Assembly: GCA_041165345.1 (NCBI GenBank) | Contig: JBEANQ010000168.1 | Coordinates: forward strand, 1-5,127 | DNA length: 5,127 bases | Origin: JBBKWH01 sp041165345 | Lineage (GTDB): Bacteria; Pseudomonadota; Gammaproteobacteria; Pseudomonadales; Moraxellaceae | Direction: 5' to 3' | Part shown: positions 1 through 5,127 of the stretch, piece after piece | Layout of the letters: each line of letters begins with the position of its first letter | Position numbering within the stretch: the stretch's first letter is position 1 | The notes under the pieces: model-generated | What the model saw: the letters and a program-made list of their open reading frames with translations, nothing else | Database searches by the model: none | What the model was told of the DNA's origin: nothing | Program-made: the position numbers and the translations under genes

Positions 1-52
1 TTGCTGTGCATCCGATAGTTGTTTTTAATCACTTGAGTTAAGATTTCAGCTT

Positions 53-535
53 ATGACCTACCCCAGCAATCCACGCAGCATCCTGCGCAAACGCTACCCT
101 AACCTACACGAAGGCCAAAGTAGTGGTGAGTTTAGCGAAGAGTCCGTCGCGACGGTTAATCTTCATCTCAACACCCGTCTCAGCTATGTCCTCGGGCAAA
201 GCCGTGCGGCACCACACCGTCGTGTGAGTAATGTTATCCACCGGTATGGTCTACTCTTGGGTGAGACCATTCCACGTTTACGCGAGCAATTTAGCGAGCT
301 TGAGCTGGCTATTTTGACGTGGGCAATTACTGATGCAAACACTGAACACATGAACAGCCGAACCTTCATTGGTTTGATGGCCAACATGGTAATTCAGCGC
401 CGTCAGGAAGGCCAATTGACCAAAGTACCTGAAGAAGAACTCGACTTGCTCGAAGACAAGCTGACCGCGTTGTCGTTGCTTGATGAGCTGGCCTTGTTGG
501 ATCTGGTTGAACAACGTTTGGCTAAAGGCATGTAA
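53..535 (+). CDS. Hypothetical protein, 160 aa, soluble, leucine-rich acidic C-terminus
   Basis: I do not recognise this protein and assign no function. It has no signal peptide or membrane segment and no cysteine, so a cytoplasmic location is likely. The first 20 residues are basic and proline-containing (SILRKRYPN at 9-17). A polar, serine- and glutamate-rich stretch follows at about 21-31. The middle (about 60-120) looks mostly helical, with HRYGLLLGE at 63-71, the only tryptophan at 90 and a basic QRRQ at 115-118. The last third (127-156) is an acidic, leucine-rich amphipathic helix or helix pair that could mediate self-association. The ATG at 53 is the first start in frame. Only a weak purine stretch (TTAAGA, about 37-42) precedes it, so the start is not certain. 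The gene reads towards a strong terminator 21 bases past its stop, which supports a real, separately terminated transcription unit. Its upstream neighbour lies outside the window. Confidence 0.72.
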   Translation: MTYPSNPRSILRKRYPNLHEGQSSGEFSEESVATVNLHLNTRLSYVLGQSRAAPHRRVSNVIHRYGLLLGETIPRLREQFSELELAILTWAITDANTEHMNSRTFIGLMANMVIQRRQEGQLTKVPEEELDLLEDKLTALSLLDELALLDLVEQRLAKGM

Positions 536-555
536 ATCGCCCTTTAGGCCCAATC

Positions 556-586
556 AAAAAAAGCCCCGTCAGACGGGGCTTTTTTT
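556..586. terminator. Bidirectional rho-independent terminator
   Basis: A GC-rich inverted repeat (GCCCCGTC, central A, GACGGGGC; 563-579) is flanked by seven A on the left (556-562) and seven T on the right (580-586). The A and T runs extend the stem. Read on either strand, the hairpin is followed by a U-tract, so it can end both the + gene stopping at 535 and the - gene stopping at 618. The convergent arrangement, with about 80 bases between the two stops, fits that role. Confidence 0.93.
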
Positions 587-617
587 ATACACCATGACAT
601 CTGATAGATATGAGCAT

Positions 618-1481
618 CTATTGATACGTACCGACCATATGTACCTTGTTGGCCGCGCCAATCAGACGCAGGGGAATTAACCCATTGGCATCCGGCACAG
701 CCACTTGCACAGACAACGGCTGTGAAGGCAGCGGAACAGGGCGTAAAAACCGCACATCAATGCTGCGCAATTGTTCAACCTGTGGAATGCGCTCATAACT
801 ACGGGCAAACATGCCAAACCCATGCAACACCAAATGCCGGAACGGCGAGCGCTTGGCCGCTGCATTGATCCAATGAATGGGATTAAAATCACCGGTTAAG
901 AGGGCAAAATCAAGGCCATCACTCGCAATTGCTTGCCATTGCCCAATGGTATTCCAGTGTTGCGGAACGACCGGCTGTGCATCACCTTTACGCCGTTTGT
1001 AATGCGGCTCAATCAATAGCATGTGCAGTGTGGTGATACTCAGATCAGGCTGCTCAACTGTTCCAGTATGCACGTGGGCAGATAGTCGAATACGCCCTGC
1101 GTCTTCTTCAACAGATTCTAAATGCACGGTCAGACGCAAGGGTTGGTGACGGGGTAGACGGCCATGCTGTTGAATACTCACTCCCTGATTAATAATGCCA
1201 GACAGGCTGTAACCCGTTTTCAGCAGCAGGGCGGTCACGACCGGAATCCCCCATTGCGACACCAAATGCGGCGGCAAGTGATCCACATAACGCTGTGGTT
1301 CTGCACCGGACCATGCCAGATAGGCGTTGACCAATGCATCAGCAGGGGCGGCAATGTCACGGGTCAAGGTACGACAGTCAGGGTCGGCGTGACGGGGTCG
1401 CAGGATCGGTACGAAGGCTTGCATCACGCCCCAAATCATGGGCAATTGGTAGCGAATCAAATGCAGCGGAACGGCAGACAT
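618..1481 (-). CDS. MaoC-like (hydratase-2 family) acyl dehydratase, double hotdog, 287 aa
   Basis: The protein probably hydrates or dehydrates an acyl thioester: (R)-3-hydroxyacyl-CoA or -ACP to or from the 2-enoyl form. It would act in the cytoplasm in fatty-acid or beta-oxidation-related metabolism. The hydratase-2 signature is intact at residues 192-209, with TGDFNPIH at 196-203. Asp198 and His203 match the catalytic Asp/His pair of the family. A typical late-hotdog strand, RFLRPVPLP, lies at 244-252. Residues about 60-160 look like a degenerate N-terminal hotdog without catalytic residues, and about 175-287 form the active hotdog, as in two-domain MaoC proteins. I prefer ATG 1481 (MSAVPLHLIR). 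The frame stays open to a TTG at 1577, but the extra 32 residues are rich in Cys and His and look like translated spacer. The ribosome binding site at 1481 is weak. The gene lies 141 bases after ppc on the same strand with no terminator visible between, so co-transcription is possible. Whether the substrate is CoA- or ACP-bound cannot be told from the sequence. Confidence 0.85.
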   Translation of the reverse strand: MSAVPLHLIRYQLPMIWGVMQAFVPILRPRHADPDCRTLTRDIAAPADALVNAYLAWSGAEPQRYVDHLPPHLVSQWGIPVVTALLLKTGYSLSGIINQGVSIQQHGRLPRHQPLRLTVHLESVEEDAGRIRLSAHVHTGTVEQPDLSITTLHMLLIEPHYKRRKGDAQPVVPQHWNTIGQWQAIASDGLDFALLTGDFNPIHWINAAAKRSPFRHLVLHGFGMFARSYERIPQVEQLRSIDVRFLRPVPLPSQPLSVQVAVPDANGLIPLRLIGAANKVHMVGTYQ

Positions 1482-1622
1482 ATCGGCACTCAATAGACAA
1501 AAATGGTGACAGTAACGCAAGAGCACGGTGGGCTCGCCGCGCACCTTGCAGGGGTAACCCAAACAGGTCAAGCGCAAACAAGATACACGGCTGTCTTGGC
1601 CGGCTCAGTGTCGGCAGGTCAG
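1482..1622 (-). other. ppc to dehydratase intergenic gap, no terminator seen
   Basis: These 141 bases lie between the ppc stop and the preferred dehydratase start. I see no GC stem followed by a T-run on the minus strand, so read-through from ppc is plausible. A weak promoter candidate on the minus strand is TTGCGT, 17 bases, TCTATT, just before the ATG (about 1489-1517). It would leave a very short leader. A small odd palindrome, GGGTAACCC (1552-1560), and a repeated CAGGTCA (1564-1570 and 1615-1621) are present without known meaning. Confidence 0.4.
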
Positions 1623-4313
1623 TTAACCGGTGTTGCGTAACCCTGCCGCAATGCCTGCAATCGTGACCATTAAGGCATGATCAAAACCGGTGACATCTTG
1701 GCCGGTGTCTCGGCGACGACGCATCAGCTCGGCTTGTAACATGTGCAACGGCAAGATATACGGTGTGCGAACCGAAATCGAGCGCGCCAAAACTGGCGAG
1801 TTTTGCAACAAGCGTTGGCGGTTGACCACGTTCAATAAAATATCAATGGTATGTTGCAAACGACGGCGCAAATCTAAACCCAACGCCAATAAATCGGCAT
1901 CATCGGTCAGGTGCGATTCATAATAACGGGCAATAGCAGGATCCGCTTTGGCCAAAACCATCTCTAACATGTCCAATACGGTCTGAAAGTACGGCCATTC
2001 GGCCAGCATCTGGGCAATGACTGCGGCATCGCCTTCAGCCAATGCGGTGTTGAGCGCGCGACCCGTCCCGAGCCATGCGGGCAACATGAGTCGAATTTGA
2101 GTCCATGCAAACACCCACGGAATGGCGCGCAATGACTCTAGGCCGCCATTGGTCTGACGACGCGCAGGCCGTGACCCCAACGGCAGCATTTGTAGTTCTA
2201 GCTCTGGCGTGACCGTGCGCAAATAGCGAATAAAATTGGGCTGACCACGCACAGTCTGGCGGTACACCGTGAGGGCGGTCTCGCTCATTTGGGTCATAGC
2301 TGCGCGCCATTCTGGCTTGGCAGCGGGGGGCGGCAGTAGCGTGGCTTCAAGGGTGGCGGCGGCGTAGAGTTCAAGGTTACGAATGGCAATGCCTTTCATG
2401 CCAAATTTAAAACGGATCATTTCGCCTTGTTCGGTCACTCGAATCGACCCTTGTACCGAGCGAGGCGGCTGCGACAGTAGCGCTTGATGCGTTGGTGCGC
2501 CGCCGCGGCTGACCGACCCACCCCGCCCATGAAATAAGGTCAGACGAATGCCATGTTTGTCAGCAATTGCGGTGAGCTGTTCTTGCGCACGGTATTGCGC
2601 CCAACTGGCCGCCAAAAAACCAGCGTCTTTGGCCGAGTCGGAATAGCCAATCATGATTTCTTGATGCCCGTGAATGGCCTGTTTGTACCACGCCACCGAC
2701 AACAAGGCGTCCAGACAAGATCCGGCATTGTCGAGGTCTTTGAGGGTTTCAAACAACGGAACCACCCGCAAAGGCTGGGTCACTTCGGCTTCTTTTTGCA
2801 GCAGCATCACCGCCAACACATCACTGGGTTGTTCAGCCATCGAAATCACATACGCGCCGAGCCCATTGCCAGTCTGTGCGGCTAAGACTCGAAAAGTGGC
2901 CAAGACTTCTTGCACGGCGATACTGGCAATGGGGTCATCTGGTTTGGCGTGTAGGGTTTGGGGTAATAAAGGGCGTTTTTGTGCCAGTTGCGCCAGCAAA
3001 AATGCTTGGCGGGTGGCTTCATCCCATGTGGCATAAGCACCCAAACCCAAATATTGAGTGATCGCGTCCATCGCGTCGCGATGCCGTCCCGACTCTTGCC
3101 GAATATCCAAACGCAACAGCTCCACCCCAAAGCAGGCCACGCGCCGAATCAAATCGGTTAGCTCCCCTTCCGCGATCTCGGCCATATTGCACGCACTCAG
3201 TGAGCGATGGCACATCAGCAAGGTTTGCATCAATTCGTCAGACTGCAAATAAATCAACTGAGGGTCGATGGGCAACGCCACCGATCCAGCATCAAGGCTG
3301 GCTTTTGCCCAGTCACGGGTGCGCCCCAACCGGTCACGCACATCACGCAATACATCACGGTAAGGTTCGCGGCTGTGGGTGCCAACCTGTGCGCGCATGT
3401 CGGCGCTGCAATCTTCCATCGACAGTTCCCAACGCAACGCATCAACATCACGCCAATACAAATCGGCGGCTTGCCAACGCGCCAACAGCAGCACTTCTGC
3501 CGTCACCCGATGGGTCACATTGGGATTGCCATCACGATCCCCACCCATCCATGAGGCAAACCGAATCGGCGCATGGGTCAAGGGTAAACGCTCGCCGGTA
3601 TGTTGCCGCAGCACCGTATCAAACTGACGTAAAAACTGCGGCATGCTGTACCACAGGGTTTGTTCAATGGCGGTAAAGCCCCATTTGGCTTCATCGACAG
3701 GGGTGGGTTTGTGGCTGCGGATTTCGTCGGTGTGCCATGCCGCAATCACGTTTCTTTTTAGACGCGCCAATGTGTCGCGGCGCTCGACTGGGCTGAGTTG
3801 AACATGATCAAGACGCTCAAGGATTTCGGCGATTTCGTCATATTTTTGGATCAGGGTACGACGGCTAATTTCGGTGGGATGAGCGGTCAATACCAGCTCA
3901 ATGTCCAGCGTACCTACCGCTTCGGCAATTTGAGTGGCGCTTAAACCTTTGGCTGCTAAACGTGGTAATAGCTCGGCCAGCGAACCCGCTTGTTGATTGG
4001 CCTCATCACGCCATTGCCATGCACGGCGACGACGAACGCGATGGTATTGTTCGGCAATATTGGCAAGGTTTAAAAACTGCGTAAACGCCCGTGCAACCGG
4101 TAGCAGTTCGTCATCTGACAACGACGACAACACCTGATTCAGCGCGTGGTGGGCGGCGGCATCGCCTTCGCTGGCTTGTTTACCCAATTGTCGAATGGCT
4201 TCGACCCGCTCATACAGTGCATCCCCCACTTGTTCACGCAGGGTTTCACCCAATAATCCACCTAGAAGGCGCACATCTTCACGCAATGCGGCATGTGAAT
4301 CGGGTTCAGTCAT
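1623..4313 (-). CDS. ppc: Phosphoenolpyruvate carboxylase, 896 aa
   Basis: The enzyme makes oxaloacetate and phosphate from phosphoenolpyruvate and bicarbonate, with Mg2+ or Mn2+, and so refills the TCA cycle in the cytoplasm. It is normally a homotetramer. Length is close to the roughly 880 aa of the E. coli enzyme and the frame is intact. Visible motifs in order: TAHPTE at 143-148 with catalytic His145 and Arg151-Arg152; MGGDRDGNP at 256-264; LRLDIRQES at 400-408; FETL at 521-524 with Glu522 and GYSDSAKDAG at 556-565 with Asp559 as the likely metal ligands; FHGRGGSVSRGG at 594-605; VTEQGEMIRFKF at 626-637; PLGSRPARR at 711-719; and the C-terminal RNTG. The four residues that bind the inhibitor aspartate in E. 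coli have counterparts at Arg603, Lys789, Arg849 and Asn894, so feedback inhibition by aspartate is expected. ATG 4313 is set by the good ribosome binding site 8 bases upstream. One oddity is Ser602 where E. coli has Gly in the glycine-rich loop. Confidence 0.98.
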   Translation of the reverse strand: MTEPDSHAALREDVRLLGGLLGETLREQVGDALYERVEAIRQLGKQASEGDAAAHHALNQVLSSLSDDELLPVARAFTQFLNLANIAEQYHRVRRRRAWQWRDEANQQAGSLAELLPRLAAKGLSATQIAEAVGTLDIELVLTAHPTEISRRTLIQKYDEIAEILERLDHVQLSPVERRDTLARLKRNVIAAWHTDEIRSHKPTPVDEAKWGFTAIEQTLWYSMPQFLRQFDTVLRQHTGERLPLTHAPIRFASWMGGDRDGNPNVTHRVTAEVLLLARWQAADLYWRDVDALRWELSMEDCSADMRAQVGTHSREPYRDVLRDVRDRLGRTRDWAKASLDAGSVALPIDPQLIYLQSDELMQTLLMCHRSLSACNMAEIAEGELTDLIRRVACFGVELLRLDIRQESGRHRDAMDAITQYLGLGAYATWDEATRQAFLLAQLAQKRPLLPQTLHAKPDDPIASIAVQEVLATFRVLAAQTGNGLGAYVISMAEQPSDVLAVMLLQKEAEVTQPLRVVPLFETLKDLDNAGSCLDALLSVAWYKQAIHGHQEIMIGYSDSAKDAGFLAASWAQYRAQEQLTAIADKHGIRLTLFHGRGGSVSRGGAPTHQALLSQPPRSVQGSIRVTEQGEMIRFKFGMKGIAIRNLELYAAATLEATLLPPPAAKPEWRAAMTQMSETALTVYRQTVRGQPNFIRYLRTVTPELELQMLPLGSRPARRQTNGGLESLRAIPWVFAWTQIRLMLPAWLGTGRALNTALAEGDAAVIAQMLAEWPYFQTVLDMLEMVLAKADPAIARYYESHLTDDADLLALGLDLRRRLQHTIDILLNVVNRQRLLQNSPVLARSISVRTPYILPLHMLQAELMRRRRDTGQDVTGFDHALMVTIAGIAAGLRNTG

Positions 4314-4321
4314 GTGGATTA

Positions 4322-4328
4322 TCCTTTC
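4322..4328 (-). promoter_or_regulatory. ppc ribosome binding site
   Basis: On the minus strand GAAAGGA precedes the ATG at 4313 with 8 bases between. This is a good Shine-Dalgarno match with normal spacing, and it fixes the ppc start. Confidence 0.8.
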
Positions 4329-4342
4329 GGTCGATGTGATGG

Positions 4343-4355
4343 GGTCAATGTGACC
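4343..4355. promoter_or_regulatory. Dyad GGTCA-ATG-TGACC in the ppc leader
   Basis: A perfect 5-bp inverted repeat with a 3-base centre lies 30 bases before the ppc ATG, just ahead of the ribosome binding site. It is shaped like a small operator half-site pair, but it is short enough to occur by chance and I cannot name a regulator. Confidence 0.25.
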
Positions 4356-4369
4356 ACCCTATTGCCTCA

Positions 4370-4379
4370 TGTCATGACA
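4370..4379. promoter_or_regulatory. Palindrome TGTCATGACA upstream of ppc
   Basis: This is a perfect 10-base palindrome about 57 bases before the ppc ATG. With the dyads at 4343-4355 and 4399-4409 (CTAAG-C-CTTAG), it makes three small symmetric elements in under 70 bases. A regulator site is possible. No family can be assigned from the sequence. Confidence 0.22.
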
Positions 4380-4430
4380 GATCAACAGGGATCACCCCCT
4401 AAGCCTTAGCCCAATGCAAAACGTCGGCCA

Positions 4431-4436
4431 TGTCAA
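4431..4436 (-). promoter_or_regulatory. Possible -35 element for ppc (TTGACA)
   Basis: The minus strand carries an exact TTGACA about 118 bases before the ppc ATG. No good -10 follows at 16-18 bases (TTGGGC, TGGGCT or GGGCTA), so this is only half of a sigma-70 promoter and may be chance. The true ppc promoter may lie nearer the gene. Confidence 0.2.
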
Positions 4437-4526
4437 CAGATGCTGAGTATTGATTAGCACTTATGTATCGTGCGTGCCGAGTATTTTTTGCAGTTTTATG
4501 TCGCATATCGCAATGTACAACAGCCA

Positions 4527-4547
4527 ATATATATATGTATATATATA
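4527..4547. repeat. 21-base alternating purine-pyrimidine AT tract
   Basis: The tract is an (AT)n run interrupted only by one G at 4537, so it strictly alternates purine and pyrimidine. The arms around 4537-4538 are mutually complementary (4528-4536 with 4539-4547), so it can extrude as a cruciform or melt easily. It sits between the two divergent genes. It could act as a DNA unwinding or bending element, or be simple-sequence slippage. Confidence 0.7.
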
Positions 4548-4584
4548 AGATACCTAGAACATAGGCGTCATCACACAGGATCAC

Positions 4585-4643
4585 TCTGATCAAAAAATTG
4601 ATTGGTCAGCCTTAAAAAAACCTTTAAGATCAATTTTTTCAGA
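4585..4643. repeat. Nested A/T-rich inverted repeat upstream of the PAP2 gene
   Basis: The outer arms are TCTG-ATC-AAAAAATTGAT (4585-4602) and ATCAATTTTTTCAGA (4629-4643). They pair over 15 bases if ATC (4589-4591) bulges out. An inner stem, CTTAAA (4611-4616) with TTTAAG (4623-4628), abuts the right outer arm, leaving TGGTCAGC (4603-4610) unpaired on the left. The structure is rich in A and T, so it is a weak RNA hairpin but a possible protein-binding or cruciform site. Confidence 0.6.
4602..4630 (+). promoter_or_regulatory. Possible promoter of the PAP2 gene
   Basis: TTGGTC (4602-4607) and TAAGAT (4625-4630) are 17 bases apart and match sigma-70 boxes only partly (3 of 6 and 4 of 6). A transcript from here would start near 4637 and leave a leader of about 20 bases before the GTG at 4658. 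The boxes lie inside the inverted repeat, so binding there could control them. Confidence 0.28.
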
Positions 4644-4657
4644 CCTTGGCATCAACA

Positions 4658-5127
4658 GTGAAATTATACGTTAGCACCTTATTGATTGGACTCAGTTGCA
4701 TCACCTCTGCTCATGCCACTACTAGCGAAGAACGCGCCAGTGACATTTTGTCATTGGCGATTCCAGCCGTTGGTTTAGCCATGACCTACCAACATGACGA
4801 CATGGATGGTTTTGAGATGCTCAGCAAAACCATGCTGACCAACTTGGGTGCAACCTTAGCGCTCAAATACAGCTTAAATAACACCAGTCTTGGTGAGCGC
4901 CCCAATGGCGATGACTACTCGTTTCCATCGGGTCACACCAGCAATGCCTGTGCAGGCGCTACATTTATCGGCCAACGATATGGCTGGCACTATGGCAGTG
5001 CCGCCATGATTCCTGCGGCCTATGTGGGCTGGGCACGGGTGGATCAACGTTTGCATCATGTCCGCGATGTGGTCGCTGGTTGTGCCATTGGCGTAGCGGC
5101 TGGCCTGTGGCTGACTCAGCCTTTGGC
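4658..5127 (+). CDS. Exported PAP2-superfamily phosphatase, 3' end beyond the window
   Basis: This is a periplasmic or membrane-associated acid phosphatase of the PAP2 family, which removes phosphate from lipid-linked or other phosphomonoesters or pyrophosphates. The substrate is not evident. The N-terminus is a signal peptide: MK, a hydrophobic core (about 3-16) and a likely cut after SAHA at 17-20. The three signature blocks are present: Lys70 with Arg81-Pro82; PSGH at 90-93 with Ser91 and His93; and Arg127, His133 and Asp137 in ARVDQRLHHVRD. By family knowledge His133 is the nucleophile and His93 the general acid. A hydrophobic glycine- and alanine-rich segment follows (138-151). Two details differ from the usual pattern: ten residues instead of six separate Lys70 from Arg81, and Ala126 replaces the usual Ser before Arg127. 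I chose GTG 4658 because it begins directly with the signal peptide. TTG 4646 is an in-frame alternative, and neither has a strong ribosome binding site. The frame is still open after 156 codons, so the protein is cut by the window edge. Confidence 0.88.
   Translation, partial: MKLYVSTLLIGLSCITSAHATTSEERASDILSLAIPAVGLAMTYQHDDMDGFEMLSKTMLTNLGATLALKYSLNNTSLGERPNGDDYSFPSGHTSNACAGATFIGQRYGWHYGSAAMIPAAYVGWARVDQRLHHVRDVVAGCAIGVAAGLWLTQPL

Larger units (their letters stand above)
4314..4657. other. Divergent intergenic region between ppc and the PAP2 gene
   Basis: About 340 bases carry the 5' signals of two divergent genes. The ppc-proximal part (to about 4440) holds the ribosome binding site, three short dyads and a TTGACA hexamer on the minus strand. 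The middle part (4441-4560) holds a 10-of-11 direct repeat and a 21-base alternating AT tract. The PAP2-proximal part (4585-4643) is a nested A/T-rich inverted repeat overlapping a possible promoter. No convincing coding frame is present. The minus-strand open frame through 4399-4593 starts at TTG and encodes low-complexity YIYIYI from the AT tract. I see no tRNA-like fold or insertion-sequence end. Confidence 0.7.

Noticed and set aside
278..553. Minus-strand open frame opposite the 160-aa protein
   Set aside because: It overlaps the whole second half of the + gene. The + frame has a stop placed just before the terminator, and I judged it the better candidate.
1164..1666. Two overlapping + strand frames of 110 codons opposite the dehydratase
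   Set aside because: They run antisense to a gene with a clear catalytic motif, show no domain features, and one crosses the gene boundary into the ppc end.
3200..3676. Open frame of 158 codons on the + strand antisense to ppc
   Set aside because: It lies wholly inside the intact, strongly motif-supported ppc gene. Its translation is rich in Arg, His, Cys and Thr with no recognisable domain, as expected for a shadow frame.
4380..4580. Possible tRNA, small RNA or integration site in the intergenic region
   Set aside because: I found no cloverleaf, no conserved T-loop sequence, no GC stem with a T-run and no flanking target duplication.
4399..4593. Minus-strand open frame upstream of ppc with a YIYIYI stretch
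   Set aside because: It starts at TTG, has no ribosome binding site, and its hydrophobic stretch is only the translated AT tract.
1..5127. CRISPR array, transposon, toxin-antitoxin or defence cassette
   Set aside because: There are no regularly spaced repeats, no transposase or integrase frames and no defence-type domains. The gene content is housekeeping.

Overview
The window reads as an ordinary chromosomal stretch from a gammaproteobacterium. The phosphoenolpyruvate carboxylase (PEPC) N-terminus (a ...LREDVRLLGxLLGETL... pattern), the double-hotdog MaoC-type dehydratase and the small exported PAP2 phosphatase together suggest the order Pseudomonadales, possibly Moraxellaceae. Base composition looks close to balanced by eye, higher in GC than typical Acinetobacter. 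The placement is a judgement from remembered family resemblance, not a search.

Layout: (1) At 53-535 (+) lies a small cytoplasmic-looking protein of 160 aa that I do not recognise. It ends at a strong, symmetric hairpin at 556-586 that can serve as terminator for both strands. (2) At 618-1481 (-) lies a MaoC/hydratase-2 family protein with an intact TGDFNPIH catalytic motif. The open frame extends 32 codons upstream of the preferred ATG. (3) At 1623-4313 (-) lies a complete ppc gene for PEPC of 896 aa, with all signature motifs and the four aspartate-feedback residues. (4) At 4314-4657 is a divergent intergenic region of about 340 bp. It holds the ppc ribosome binding site, several short dyads, a TTGACA hexamer, a 21-bp alternating AT tract and a nested A/T-rich inverted repeat. 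(5) From 4658 (+) to beyond the window end is an exported PAP2 (type 2 phosphatidic acid phosphatase) protein with a signal peptide and the three-part phosphatase signature.

How they may work together: ppc supplies oxaloacetate to the TCA cycle from phosphoenolpyruvate and bicarbonate. The dehydratase downstream, on the same strand with no obvious terminator between, belongs to acyl-thioester (fatty acid) metabolism. The link between the two is positional and may only be read-through. The PAP2 gene is divergent and would act in the periplasm on phospholipid-type or isoprenoid phosphomonoesters or pyrophosphates.

I found no mobile element, CRISPR array, tRNA, rRNA, toxin-antitoxin pair or defence gene. 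The least explained items are the unknown 160-aa protein and the structured A/T-rich intergenic region. I see no convincing sign of a new multi-gene system.
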